Source: Scalesia atractyloides (taxonomy: Eukaryota > Streptophyta > Magnoliopsida > Asterales > Asteraceae). From it: DNA of 64,000 bases. Positions 23,429 to 34,901 of this stretch are shown piece by piece. Position 1 is the stretch's first letter; each line of letters begins with the position of its first letter. Under the pieces are notes generated by a model. It worked only from the letters and a program-made list of their open reading frames with translations, was not told where the DNA came from and ran no database searches. Position numbers and translations under genes: made by a program. Where the stretch lies: assembly GCA_947069175.1 (NCBI GenBank), contig CAMTDV010000027.1:39941369-40005368 (forward strand). Direction: 5' to 3'.

Positions 23429-24603
23429 TGACGGGTGGTCCATTGGACAACCCTCAAGTGCTTTAAAACGATCAATATTCCGCACTTAATTGGGTTAATT
23501 ATTATGATTTGGTAACTACGGTGTATATGGCTTTGCAGGTACCGAAGAGCATAAGTAAGTGGTTTTAACGTGCTTTGATGGGAGCTTGCACTTGACCAAG
23601 AGAAGATGAAGACTTGGAGAGTTGATAAAAGAACAAAAAGGGAAAATCTGCTGACCACCGTAAGCTACGGTGGGCGCCGTAGCTTACGGTGGTGTCTGAT
23701 CTTTATATGCACCGTAAGCCAGTCTCTTGGGGCCGTAAGGAAATTTTGCCCACCATAAGCTACGGTGGTCACCGTAGCTTACGGTGGTGATCTACGAGAA
23801 AAGTGTAACTGCCCTCTTTAAACTGTTTTTGAAGGGACTTTGGCATATCAATCATTGGAGACGTTTTGGCAGAGTCTAGGAGGCGATTGTGAGTGTGTAC
23901 TTGGTCCAAGAATAATTTCTAACATTTTATTTGGTGTTTATGATTCCTATGAACATAACTTTGAAGGTGTGATGATTTGCAAGACCATGAGTGGCTAAAC
24001 TCATTATGATCATCCAAGGTGGAAGGTTTGCTTGAAACAATTGTGTTTTTACCTTTAATTTCTAGAATAATGGACTTGCAATGTTTGTAGTTTATTAAGG
24101 TGTTTGAATATTTGTTTGTAAATTGTTGATTGATGTTTTGATCTTAGCCTTAATTGTATGTTCTTGGTGTCGTTGGTAATCGAGATATCACGGGAGGGTT
24201 AGGGTTGGATATTGGTTAATTGGTCATCGGGTAACAACCTCGCATCTTTGTAATCCGAGTACTTAGTTCCCTTTTATCACGAACAAATAGTCAAACACGC
24301 GTCAAGTCTATGTGATTCTTTCTAGTTGGATTTAAAACACAAGTGTTAGTGGAAACCGGAAACTTAGGATGATTACTTGCTTCGAACCTGTTTGACAATC
24401 AATAGTTGAATTGCAATTTATTTAATTTTAAAACCAAATCACCAAAAATCCTGAATTTATTTTCTTGCAATTAGATTAATTAGTCAATTTAGTATAAACT
24501 TAAAATAGCACATATTCCACAAACTCCCTGTGTTTGATACCCACTTACGCTAGCTATTAGTAGTTGTTGGATTAAATTTACGTGAGACTACGACATCACG
24601 TCA
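23429..24603 (+). repeat. Element D 5' LTR (1175 bp)
   Basis: It starts TGACGGGTGG and ends CATCACGTCA. It carries inverted CCACCGTAAGC/GCTTACGGTGG motifs at about 23655-23800. Relative to the 3' LTR it has an extra ~20-bp GCGCCGTAGCTTACGGTGGT unit and a ~56-bp segment near 24270-24330 that the 3' LTR lost between two TAGTT repeats. Confidence 0.92.
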
Positions 24604-24608
24604 AATTT

Positions 24609-24626
24609 TGGTGCCGCTGCCGCGGA
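24609..24626 (+). other. Primer binding site, tRNA-Asp type
   Basis: TGGTGCCGCTGCCGCGGA lies 5 bp after the LTR. It differs at a few positions from TGGCGCCGTTGCCGGGGA, the complement of plant tRNA-Asp used by Athila-type elements. Confidence 0.82.
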
Positions 24627-24722
24627 GTAGTGCGCAACGTGTGTTATTTTTGATAATATAGTTTGTTATTTTCTAGGTTTCACTGGTTGTGTTAGCGTGT
24701 GTGTCGAGGTTCTTACGGGTGC

Positions 24723-26972
24723 ATGCATACTAGAGGCTCTCACAAGCTATCACCATTGGCATTTGATCCGGAGATTGAACGAACTTTGCGAAGAAACAGG
24801 GTCTTACTACGAGAAAACAAAATCAGTGGTTCACCAACAACCCCCTACTACACCAATTTCACCGATTAACACCATGGATCCATTACTTACATTACAAGTC
24901 AAACATCACCATCCACACCTTCACCAATTCCTACCACCCATCCTACTTCAACACATGAAGTCAACCCAACCAACACCACATCACCTACAATTACCCAAAC
25001 CGGAATTGTTCCCAACTACAACCCACATCAATGGTTCCACCATTTTCATCCTTTTTCCCGACTTTCGGTCAATTATCTTCTACCCAACAACCATTACCAA
25101 GTCAATTTCCACCAAGTTCAAAATTGTTCATACATTCTCTACATTTCAACCACCAACCTAACCGGTTTTCCATTATCCATCTTCTCAGTTTGTGCAATCT
25201 TCGGGTGTAGGAGGAGATGGGTTTGATGATGGGTATGAAGAAGAATTTGGACGGTACGAAGAAGAGGGTTACTATTATGGAGGCAATGGAGGTAATTTGG
25301 GACCTTAAGGAGGAATGGTTTACTCATAAAGGCAACAAATGGAATAAGCTCAAGAAGTGGTTAGGCAACCCACGGGGGTACAACAAATTCGTCCACAAGG
25401 GCCACAGTTTCAACGACCAATGCCTCTACAACAAGTTCAAGTTCAACATCAACAACCTCAATTTCAAAGGTCGATGCAACAACCTCAATACCAACAACCG
25501 TTTGCACCTCAAGGGCTAAGGCAAGGTCAAATGGGTTGACCAACAGTACCATTGGGTGCTCTGCGAAGACATCACCGAGAGGTGGTGAGGGGGATTGAAG
25601 CGCATTTTAGGCCCATTATCACTAATAACCCTTCTCCGGTGGTGATACCTCATCACCCGGACGGAAGGACATTTGAGGTTAGAACAACCGCACTTCAAAG
25701 TTTGCCGAAGTACAAAGGGCTAGCAACGGAGGAACCGTACTTCCATTTTGAGACATATGATTCTATTTGCAACACTATTGGAGGGCAAGGTTTTTCTTCG
25801 GATGATGTCAAGTTGGTACTCTTCCAATTCTCTTTGGAAGATAAGGCAAAAAGATGGTTTCATACTTCACCCTTCGCATCAGTATACACATGGGCCGACA
25901 CGCAACAAAGGATTTTAGAAGAGTTTTTCACGGCCCAAAAGACTAATGAGGCTAGGCGGAGCTTGAGAAGTTTTCAACAACAACCGGGTGAGATGTTTCA
26001 TGAAGCATTTGAGAGGTTTAAGATGACGTTAAAGAATTGTCCTCATCATGGCATTGCACTTTGGGAGTTATTGAATGCTTTTCATAAGGGGTTGAGTTCG
26101 GAAGATGCTCGTGATTTAATGTCCATTACTAGTGGTACTTTTGGTACAAATTTTGAGCAAGATGATTGGGTTTTTTTGGAGCAAATGGTGGTCACGTCTA
26201 AAAGAAAATCGCAATCCTCAAGAAGGGAAGGCATGTTATTGCAAGACCTCAAGTATATGCGGTAGATGATGGAGGGGTACAAGCAACCAATCAAGTATAC
26301 GATGTTTGCACAAATTGTAATGAATTGGGTAATGCGGCGGATGTGTGTTTGGTGGGGGTGAGTGAAGGTCAAGTAGAAGAGGTAAATGCTATTCAAGGGG
26401 GTGGTCGTAATTTGAATATGAGATCTAACACATACCACCCCGGGTTAAGGAATCATCCCAATTTTTTCTATGGGAACCCGGCGAATCAAGCCAATCCGAA
26501 TTTCGAAGGAGCTCAACGAAATTTCATTCCATGCTAATAATTCAATCAAGGTAATTTTAGGGGTGGAAATAGTCAAGGCTACCAAGGGCAATTTCAACAA
26601 ACGGGTGACCTTAGTGGTACTATGGGTCAAACTTCATCAAGTGGAAATGAAGTTATGGATATGCTCCGGATGATGCAGCAAGACATGCAAAGGAGAAATC
26701 ATCTTGATGAAGCTCGAATGCAAAAGGATGAGGTTCGTGACAAAAGCATCCAAACATTAACCACTAAAATGGGTCAACTTGCAACCAAGGTAGCGGAGTT
26801 GAAAAAAGGTAAAGGCCAACTTCCTATCGACACTAAGGTAAATCCTTCACATACTTCTTCACGTCATATTCCTATTAACCATGTTAGTTTCTTAAGAAGT
26901 GGTAAAGAATTTAAGGCAAACTTGTCACCGGGTTTGGTTGATGGGGTGGTTGAAGATATTACGGGGAATTAA
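24723..26972 (+). pseudogene. gag: Athila-type gag
   Basis: The likely start is ATG 24723 (HTRGSHKLSPLAFDPEIERT); a stop and frameshifts follow within 150 codons through a Pro/Thr- and then Gln-rich linker. The conserved gag domain is in 25552-26265 (FRPIITNNP, ALQSLPKYKGLATEEPYFHF, LEDKAKRWFHT, QQPGEMFHEAFERFK). It is followed by a decayed zinc knuckle CTNCNELGNAADVC (about 26310-26350), in which the expected His is Asn, and by SNTYHPGLRNHPNFFYGN, an Athila gag hallmark. A helical tail (26622-26972) ends the region. Gag would build the particle; at least four breaks prevent it here. Confidence 0.85.
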
Positions 26973-27058
26973 AGAGATGAGGATGAAGTCTCACCACTAA
27001 TTGTGTCTAAGGACCCTAATGTTGAAAAGGTAATTCAAAACCAGGGTTAGGTGAAAGT

Positions 27059-27720
27059 TTGAAAGATAAAAATGAGGAAGGGGGACCAAGTCAAGTCCCG
27101 TTTCCATCAGCTTTAGTTGACCCGGGTAAGAAAAATTTTATTTCAACAAAGGGTCCTCCAAAGGAGGAATTATGGGATGTGTTCAAACAAGTCAAGGTAA
27201 ATCTTCCCTTACTTGATGCAATTAAACTAGTACCCGCTTATGCAAAAATTTTAAAAGAATTATGCACCCAAAAGAGGCAACAAAAGAAAAGATTGCCTAA
27301 GCGGGTTGATTTGACCGGACAAGTAAGTGCGGTACTAAAAGGGGATCTTCCTCCCAAACTCCAAGATCCGGGAACGCCACTTATAAATATTCAAGTTGGA
27401 TATTTTCCAATGTCTAAGGCGTTATTAGATCTTAGAGCCGGAGTAAGTATTTTACCGGGGGTTGTATGTTCAATATGACTTCGGTCCATTAGCTCGGTTG
27501 AGATAACAGTGGTTTTAACTGGTTTGTCTCATAAGTTACCCCGAGGGATGGTTCAAGATGTCATAGTGAAGGTTGATGAGTTTTATTACCCGGTAGACTT
27601 TTTGGTCCTAGACTACTCATCTACGGACCCAAAACAACAACAAAACGTTATTTTGGGTCGGCCATTTTTAGCACCGCTCATGCCGTGATTGAATGTCGAC
27701 TTGGTATGATTGACATGACA
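27059..27720 (+). pseudogene. Athila-type aspartic protease region
   Basis: LLDLRAGVSILP (about 27424-27460) occupies the place of the catalytic loop; family members read DLGAS, so the Gly after Asp-Leu is Arg here, a change expected to abolish activity. It is preceded by GDLPPKLQDPGTPLINIQV and followed, after a TGA at 27476, by DVIVKVDEFYYPVDFLVLDY and VILGRPFL (about 27550-27670), both usual protease blocks. The upstream part (27059-27420) is the gag-protease linker, Lys-rich. Confidence 0.78.
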
Positions 27721-27959
27721 CTTGGTAATTGAAAAATGAGATTGAATGCTTTTACTAACACTTCTAATTCTATTGGTGTTGATGAGTGTTTTATGGCAGA
27801 TCTGGTTTATGGATGTGAACCGCATGAATATGAGGAAGAGTGTGTAGATGTTGTGTTTGTGATTTTTCTGAGCAGGTACATGCTTGTGCGTTAAGGATGG
27901 AGGAAAAAGAGCAAGATGCTATGGCGGTTAAAGAGGGTCGACCGACATAGACTCATCAG

Positions 27960-29640
27960 TTCGAGAGTTTACCGGTGGGAATCAGTTCAGGGACGAAGCC
28001 ATCATTGGAGGAGCCACCAAAGTTAGAGTTGAAAGAATTGCCGGGCCATTTGAAATATGCATTTTTAGGGGATAATGACACTTTACCGGTCATTATTGCC
28101 TCTAACTTGGAGATGGCCCAAGAGCATAAACTGTTGAAGGTGCTAAAAGTGAATAGGGCGGCTATCGGGTGGACGATTGCTGATTTGCAAGGAATTGGCC
28201 CATCCATTGTCATGCACAAAATCATCACAACAGAAGAGGCAAAGCCGACTAGAGAAGCTCAAAGAAGGTTAAACCCGAACCTGCGAGAAGTGGTAAAAAA
28301 AGGAGGTAATTAAATGGTTAGATGCAGGTATAATTATCCCATTTCAGATAGTGCTTGGGTAAGTCCTACCCAAGTGGTGCCTAAAAAGGCCAGCATTCAA
28401 CTAATTAAAGACGAAAGTGGTGAACAAATCGCCACACAACCGGTCACCGGGTGGCGTGTTTGTATCGATTACCGGAAATTGAATGCCGCGACCTCTAAGG
28501 ACCATTTTCCATTACCTTTTATTGACCAAATTATTGAAAAATTATCGGGTCAAAAATACTATTGTTTTTTGGATGGGTACTCGGGTTATAACCAAATTGC
28601 TATTCACCCAGATGACCAACACAAGACCACTTTCACATGTCCGTATGGCACTTTTGCTTTTTGGCGAATGCCATTTGGTTTGTGTAATGCCCTGGCAACT
28701 TTCCAACGATGTATGATGAGTATTTTTTCGGACATGGTTGGGGAGTCAGTTGAGGTATTCATGGATGATTTCTCCATTTTTGGCACAAGTTTTGAGTCTT
28801 TTCTCGACGAGTTGGAAAAAGTTTTAAAAAGATGTGTCGAGAAAAACATGGTGCTTAGTTGGGAGAAACGTCATTTTATGGTCCAAGAGTGTATTGTGTT
28901 GGGTCATGTTATTTCTGAAAGGGGGATGGAGGTGGATAAGGCAAAAATTCGGGTAATATCATCTTTGCCTCCACCTAAAAATGTAAAAGGAGTAAGGTCC
29001 TTTTTGAGACATGCGGGATTTTACCAGAGATTTATTAAAGGTTTTAGTGTTATTACTAAACCTTTATGTAATTTTTTATTAAAAGATGTACCCTTTGACT
29101 TTACTGATGAATGTTTGCAAGCTTTTACTGTTTTGAAGGAACAATTGGTGAAAGCCCCCATTTTGCAACCGCCGGATTGGTCAAAGCCGTTTGAGATTAT
29201 GTGTGATGCTAGTGATACAACTATTGGAGCAGTCTTGGGTCAAAGAGTTGACAAGAAGCCGGTGGCAATTTATTATGCAAGCAAAACATTGTCCAAGGCG
29301 CACCTGAACTACACCACAACTGAAAAAGAATTATTAGCAGTGGTGTATGCCTTGGACAAGTTTCGGTCATATATATGGGGAAGCAAGGTGGTTGTGTATT
29401 AGGCCATAGTGCGGTTCATTACATGATGGAGAAGAAAGATGCGAAGCCCCGATTGATTCGGTGGGTGCTTTTATTACAAGGGTACGACTTGGAAATTCGG
29501 GATAAGAAAGGAAGTAAAAATGTAGTGGCAGATCATTTATCCCGAATTCCAATGGAGGGGGTCAACGATGCTAGTGAAATTAATGAACGGTTTCCCGATG
29601 AACAACTGTTAGTTGTTTCTACTTCTGTTGCACCATGGTA
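27960..29640 (+). pseudogene. Athila-type reverse transcriptase and RNase H
   Basis: The RT N-terminal part is in 27975-28313 (LPGHLKYAFLG, IADLQGIGPSIVMHKI). Two nearby compensating indels at about 28290-28340 interrupt the segment before SAWVSPTQVVPKK. The main open frame 28314-29402 has VCIDYRKLNAATSKDHFPLP, FLDGYSGYNQI, FGLCNALATFQRCM and the catalytic EVFMDDFSIFG (about 28755). RNase H follows with MCDASDTTIGAVLGQ and TTEKELLAVVYALDKFR. A frameshift near 29400 moves the rest (KPRLIRWVLLLQ to NVVADHLSRIP) into another frame. This is the longest intact frame in the element. Confidence 0.9.
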
Positions 29641-29689
29641 CGCTCATTATGTAAATTACTAGGCTACAGGCGTTATTCCTAATCATTGG

Positions 29690-30939
29690 ACAAAGAGAAG
29701 AAGACAACAGTTTATGGTCCAAGTTAAGCAATATATATGGGATGAACTGGACATTTTCAAAATTGAGCCCGATCAAGTGATTCGGAGATGTGTGCCTGAA
29801 ACGGAAGTGTCAGAAATCTTAACTCATGCTCATTCATCCACTTGTGGGGGGCACTTTAGTGGTCACAAGACGGGATATCGAGTACTTACATGTCGGTTTT
29901 ATTGGCCGACAATTTTCAAGGATGCATGTGAGTTTGCCCGGAATTGCCTAAATTGCCAAAAGACGGGAAGTATTTCGAAAAGGATGAGATGCTAATGCAA
30001 CCCATTTTGGTGGTTGAGATTTTTGATGTATGGGGGATAGATTTTATGGGGCCTTTCCCGAGTTCAATTGGGTTCTTGTACATTTTGGTTGCAGTGGATT
30101 ATGTGTCAAAATGGATCTAAGCCATACCAACAAGGACTAATGATCATTCGATAGTTTGTAAGTTTGTGCAATCAAATATTTTCGCTCGCTTTGGGATCCC
30201 GAGGGTTATAATCAGCAATGGTGGTTCGCATTTCAAAAATTTTAATTTTGGAAAATTGTTGAAGCGGTATAATGTGAATCACCGAATTCCCACGCCGTAT
30301 CATCCGCAAACGAGTGGACAAGTTGAAGTGTCCAACTGTCAAATCAAATAAATTCTAATGAAGACGTTACGAATAGATAGAAAGGATTGTTCAACCAAAT
30401 TGGATGATGCGTTGTGGGCATACCGAATGGCTTACAAAACTTCCATTGGTACAACACTTTACCGGTTTGTGTACGGGAAAGGATGTCATTTACCGATGGA
30501 GTTAGCGCATAGGGCGCATTGGGCAATTAAAACAGTGAACACAGATTATGACGAAGCGGGTAAAATCCGGAAGCTACAATTGAGCTAGATAGAGGGAATC
30601 CGAGATGAAGCGTATGAGTGTGCGGCGGCACATAAGGATAAATTCAAAAAGGACCACGATGCAAAAATCCGGAAACGAACTTTTGAGGTGGGTCAAAAGG
30701 TTTGGTTGTACAACTCAAGATTGAAGCTGTTTGTGGGAAAGTTGAAAAGCAAATGGATGGGTCCTTATGTAATCACAAGAGTGGGAAGGTTTGGAGATGT
30801 AGATATTATAGACGTTCATACTAACACGAAGAAAATGGTGAATGGGCATCGGCTCAAACCGTATTTTGAAGGGAACGGCATCAAACATCTCGAGCTTGAC
30901 AAAGTGGGCTACATTCTACGCCCATTGGATGCGGATTAA
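29690..30939 (+). pseudogene. Athila-type integrase
   Basis: The zinc-binding region is HAHSSTCGGHFSGHKTG then CLNCQKTG (about 29820-29960). The catalytic core has Asp in WGIDFMGPFPSS (30035). IISNGGSHF stands where the family has IISDGGSHF, so the second catalytic Asp is Asn (codon at about 30217, consistent with a CpG-type transition). The Glu in TSGQVEVSN (30326) is retained. Stops at 30119, 30348 and 30586 break the frame. The C-terminal part (KVWLYNSRLKLFVGKLKSKW, NGHRLKPYFEG) ends at 30939 with no chromodomain. Integration activity is not expected. Confidence 0.88.
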
Positions 30940-32005
30940 GCATAAGAGGCCCAAGTTTGGTAGTGTAAATATTTAGTGTAGTTGTTTAGTTAGTTTGTTT
31001 CATATAATTATCCGAACTTGTTTTGATTTGTGTTTGAAACAAGTGTGGGGAAGTTTTTATGAATTTCTCAAACACAGTGTTGAGGATAACACGCGTTTTT
31101 CGAGGGGGGTAGTAGCATAATGATTAAATATGTTAATAAAAATTTCAAATAAAAAATGCCCAGCTACCACCGTAGCTTATGGTGACCACCGTAGCTTACA
31201 GTGGCCTTGAATTTTTCTTTCGGTGACAAGCCTCTGTCCTACGGCCCTCAAAAACATCAGCAGCCACCGTAGCTTACGGTAACCACCGTAGCTTACAGTG
31301 GCCACCGTAGCTTACGGTGACCACCGTAGCTTACGGTGGCCACGAGGTGTGGGTTCGCTGTAACAACAAGTGAAACACAAAATTTAACCCTAAACCACAT
31401 ATTTTGTGCACAATCTTTCAGCCACATACTTCTTCTACTTCTTCATTAAAACCTTTCAAGAACACACCTTTACACCTTCACCAATTCTTCATATCTTCAC
31501 AAAATCGAGTGATTTTTGGGTCTATCCTGACTAAAATTTCGCAAGGATTCTGAAATTTTGCTTACATTTTGAAGAATCCAACGTTTGGGTGATCGATTTT
31601 AGACAATTTGGTCCGAAAATTTTAGGGTTCTTGGTGGGTTTTGGTTAATTTTGAAGTTCTTAGTATTGTTATCTTCTACGAAACAAAGGTATGCACTTTC
31701 TTACACTATTGATGATGCATTGTAGAATTGTAAGTATTATGTATCTTTGATTCCACACTTGCTTATGTTGTTATGTTGAGATGAAGTTGAGGGGTTTTGA
31801 ATGATTGTGGTTATGGAAGCTAAGTTATTTGGTAAAAATATGAATTTTACTAACTTAGGGAAATCTTGTTCAATTTTTTGCAAATGAAAAACATATGATT
31901 TAGCTTGTATCCATAATCATAGTGATAAGCAAGTGTGGGGGTATTATGGGTTAATGAGAAGAGGAATAATTTGTGTTCTTTATTTCTATGCATTGCAGAA
32001 TTAAC
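30940..32005 (+). other. Non-coding leader of ORF3 with palindromic repeats
   Basis: This holds an array of CACCGTAGCTTACGGTG units at about 31166-31345, the same motif as in the LTRs. It also has a possible leader intron at 31689-31998 (AAAG|GTATGC to CATTGCAG|AA) ending 7 bases before the ORF3 ATG. AAGTGTGGGGAAGTTTTT at about 31040 is purine-rich. Confidence 0.6.
31166..31345 (+). repeat. CCACCGTAGCTTACGGTGG palindrome array
   Basis: Six or so imperfect units, each nearly self-complementary, arranged mostly in tandem and separated by GACC/GGCC. Matching units lie in both LTRs (23655-23800 and 35125-35250). Confidence 0.85.
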
Positions 32006-33697
32006 ATGGGACATAGAGGAAAAAAGAAGGTTGGATCCTCGAGTAATCCAACTCAAAGAAAAAGGTGGTTAGTTTTGGAAAGTGATGTCGAAGAAGAGCA
32101 TGAAGAAGAAGTGTCGGATCGGGGTCCTAAACCAAAGTGGACATCTGGACACTTGCATGATCAGCCATCTGAATGGCAAGCCGAGCTATTCAATGATCAA
32201 ATCAATAAGTTAGCCCAACGGAAGGAAGCTTTTATATGCGAAAAAGAGGTTAGAGAAGTAGACTTTGGTCCGTTTGGGATAATTGAGAAGTTTCGAGCTT
32301 TAGGCTAGGAAGCGGCATTAAAATGTTATGATTATGAGGGGATAAATCTGTATGACGATGAAATTCAAGAGCGGATGGACACTCTAAGATGTCCTTCATT
32401 CAAGGGTGCGACAAAGAGAGATTGATTGGAACCGTCAATGGCATTGATGTGGAGATGTGGTTCGATTCATTGCGGAGGGTGGCGAAGTTTGATAGCAAAC
32501 TAGTGAATCAATACATGATCCCAAGATTGGAGGATTTATACTTTGAGTCCGAAAAGCATCCAAGGTGGAACACAATGTTGGACTATCTGTTTTTACCGGG
32601 TACCACCCATGGGAATCTTTACCGTAAGAATATGAGAATTGAAGGGAAGTTGATATTGGTGATATGTTTGCAGAAAGTCATTCCGCGGCGGGGTAACAAA
32701 GCTGAGGTTCGGCGTCCGGGAGTGCCGGTGTTATACACTTTGTTGACCGGGGCTCCATTGTTTCCGTTTTGATTTCTGGTGCTGAATAATGTTTGGATTA
32801 GTAGAAACAGTGATCAGCGGAAGATCATTCCGCACTGTAGACTCATCACAGCACTGTTGAAGATGTATGGGGTAATTGGTGCGGATGACAAGGGGTCTTA
32901 CAAAAAGTTCAAGACGTTTGATATTAAGTAGTTGGGGGCTGGGAGGAAATACACCGAATCTGAAAGGTATCATAAGCTGAAGAGTGAGGGTCAGAGATGG
33001 AGAGTGTTGAAAGCCGATACGCGGCCGTTAAGACCGGGGGAGGATGATGAGCCCGAAAGTGATGAAGAGGGTCCAAGTGATGATGAAGATTATATGAATG
33101 ATCCATATGTGGCCCCTATGAATGTGGATAGGGGGGTTCAAGTAGTGGTCATGCTAGGGTTTCTTTGACTTTTCACGGTATCCTTATGAGCCAAATTGGG
33201 CTCATGAAGGAACAATGCAGGAGGTGATTAAAAGTCAATGTCGTCCTGTATTTGATATTCGAGTGGCTTTGAAAGGACATTTTTTGATCATCAGACATGG
33301 ATGGGTGCAAGCATGGAACGTGCTTTAAGGCACAATTTCGACTGACAAGAGTCATGGAATCACACCCATGCTTATGCTTTTGAACATGAGATAAATAATC
33401 AGTACCTTGATGATCAAAACCGGCGCATGCACGCTGATTGGCATGCGGGGCGACCGGTGGTCTTGGACCCACCGCCAGTGGGTTACTCGACCTTGCCACC
33501 CTATGATGGTAGCGTTTCTTACCCCACGCCACCAATGCATCATTTACAGTGGGTGGATCCTCGATACGGTCAGCATCAGGGCACTAGGCAGCAAGAAGGA
33601 AGAGAATGAGGAAGTGGTAGTGGAAGCTGCGCGTTTGCATTCAGTGAGTTTTTAGAGATGATGACTTCCATCATTGGACCTCCTCAGCCGTGCTACT
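32006..33697 (+). pseudogene. Athila-type ORF3 (env-position protein)
   Basis: ATG 32006 begins a basic N-terminus (GHRGKKKVGSSSN) followed by an acidic run (ESDVEEEHEEE). Frames broken at 32308, 32770, 32929 and beyond contain GTVNGIDVEMWFDSLRRV, PRLEDLYFESEKHPRWNTM, DYLFLPGTTHGNLYRKNMRI and HCRLITALLKMYGVIGADD. An acidic tail (about 33050-33100) and a Pro/Tyr/Gly-rich end (about 33430-33690) follow. This is the additional ORF that Athila relatives carry after integrase, sometimes called env-like. I see no signal peptide or membrane segment, so an envelope role is not supported by this copy. Confidence 0.75.
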
Positions 33698-34901
33698 AGT
33701 AGTCAGGTGGTGTTCTTTCCTTGTATATTATTGTAGACATTTTGGTGTTTTGTTTATGGTTGGGTGAAAGAGGGTGTGATTGATATTTATGTTATAGGTT
33801 GTCGTATATTGGTGGTGTTTTATGTGATCTTAAAAAAACCAAAAAGAAATTTGGGATTTAAGAGTTGAGCTGAAAGTGAGGTTGAGGTAGCTTTAGTGAT
33901 CGTTTGCTTCAAAACCATACATTAGGGTCAACGTATCTCAAGTGTGGGGATGGGGGAAATTATTGAAATTTTGAAAAATTTTAAACCAAGCAAAACAATT
34001 GTCAAATTTGAATATTTAGCCTTAATCTACATGGCACATCGGTATCCCTTTTTATCCTTTCTTGGTGAGTTTTTGGGCCTCATGGATTCCTTCTAGAAAT
34101 TAATTCTTTGGTTGTGTGGCAGTGTGTGATTTGTGTCAATAGAATTTGGGTAATATATGCTTGTCAAAACCTAAGTGTAACATGCTTGTGAAGATGAGAA
34201 GCGCATTTAGGTAGTCACGTCTGGATGTGTGAGAGTGTGGGTTTTAGTGGTTGTACCTCATAAGATAAATATAAGAGCTTGGTAGTGAGAGGGACGGGGG
34301 TTTGGTCTTTGAGCTTAAAACCATTCATTTGTAACACAAGCTTTGTCCTACAAAAATTCTACCTATTGATCGACCCAGTTTAGGAGCTTAATTTGTAGTG
34401 TTGATGTTATGTTTATGTGTTCTTTGTTCAATGTTTGTAGTTTAAAAAAAGAAAAAAAAAAGAAAAAAGAGAAGGAGAAAGATAGTGAAGTTATGTAAAT
34501 AGTAATGGTTGTTTTTGTTTGTTTGTACTAATAAAACCGGGTCGATTCAATGAGCTACATGCATATATATCCCACCAATTCTCACCCTTACACATAGCCT
34601 CGTTACAACCCGAAAGTCCTTTTAATTTGTAAGCATGTTAGGCATTTTGTAGGTGGAGATTTGGTTATTTCATAAGCTTAGTGTCACACAATCACGCACT
34701 AGCATTGAGTGATCTAGCACAATCTTGCGAGTATCTTTTTATCACTGAGAGGAGAGTTATTATGAGGGGTGTGTTATTTGGTATGATGGTTAATTGACAA
34801 TTAGACGACATGTTTGTATTTGGTTTACACTTTGATCACTTTTAAGCTCGAAAATGTTTTAGTGTGTTGCTTGGGGCAAGCAACGGTTAAGTGTGGGGAT
34901 G
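33698..34901 (+). other. Element D 3' untranslated region and polypurine tract
   Basis: Non-coding, with a purine run of A and G at about 34440-34485. It ends in AAGTGTGGGGATG (34889-34901), the polypurine tract immediately before the 3' LTR. Nothing else recognised. Confidence 0.75.

Noticed and set aside
25357..25552. Gln-rich and Val-rich ORFs around 25.4 kb
   Set aside because: Alternative frames of the Gln-rich gag linker of element D.
31166..31345. CRISPR or bacterial terminator interpretation of the CACCGTAGCTTACGGTG repeats
   Set aside because: The setting is a plant retrotransposon leader; no cas genes, no U-tract.
32006..33697. Host gene interpretation of element D ORF3
   Set aside because: It lies between integrase and the 3' LTR of D, shares its strand and matches the extra ORF position of Athila relatives.
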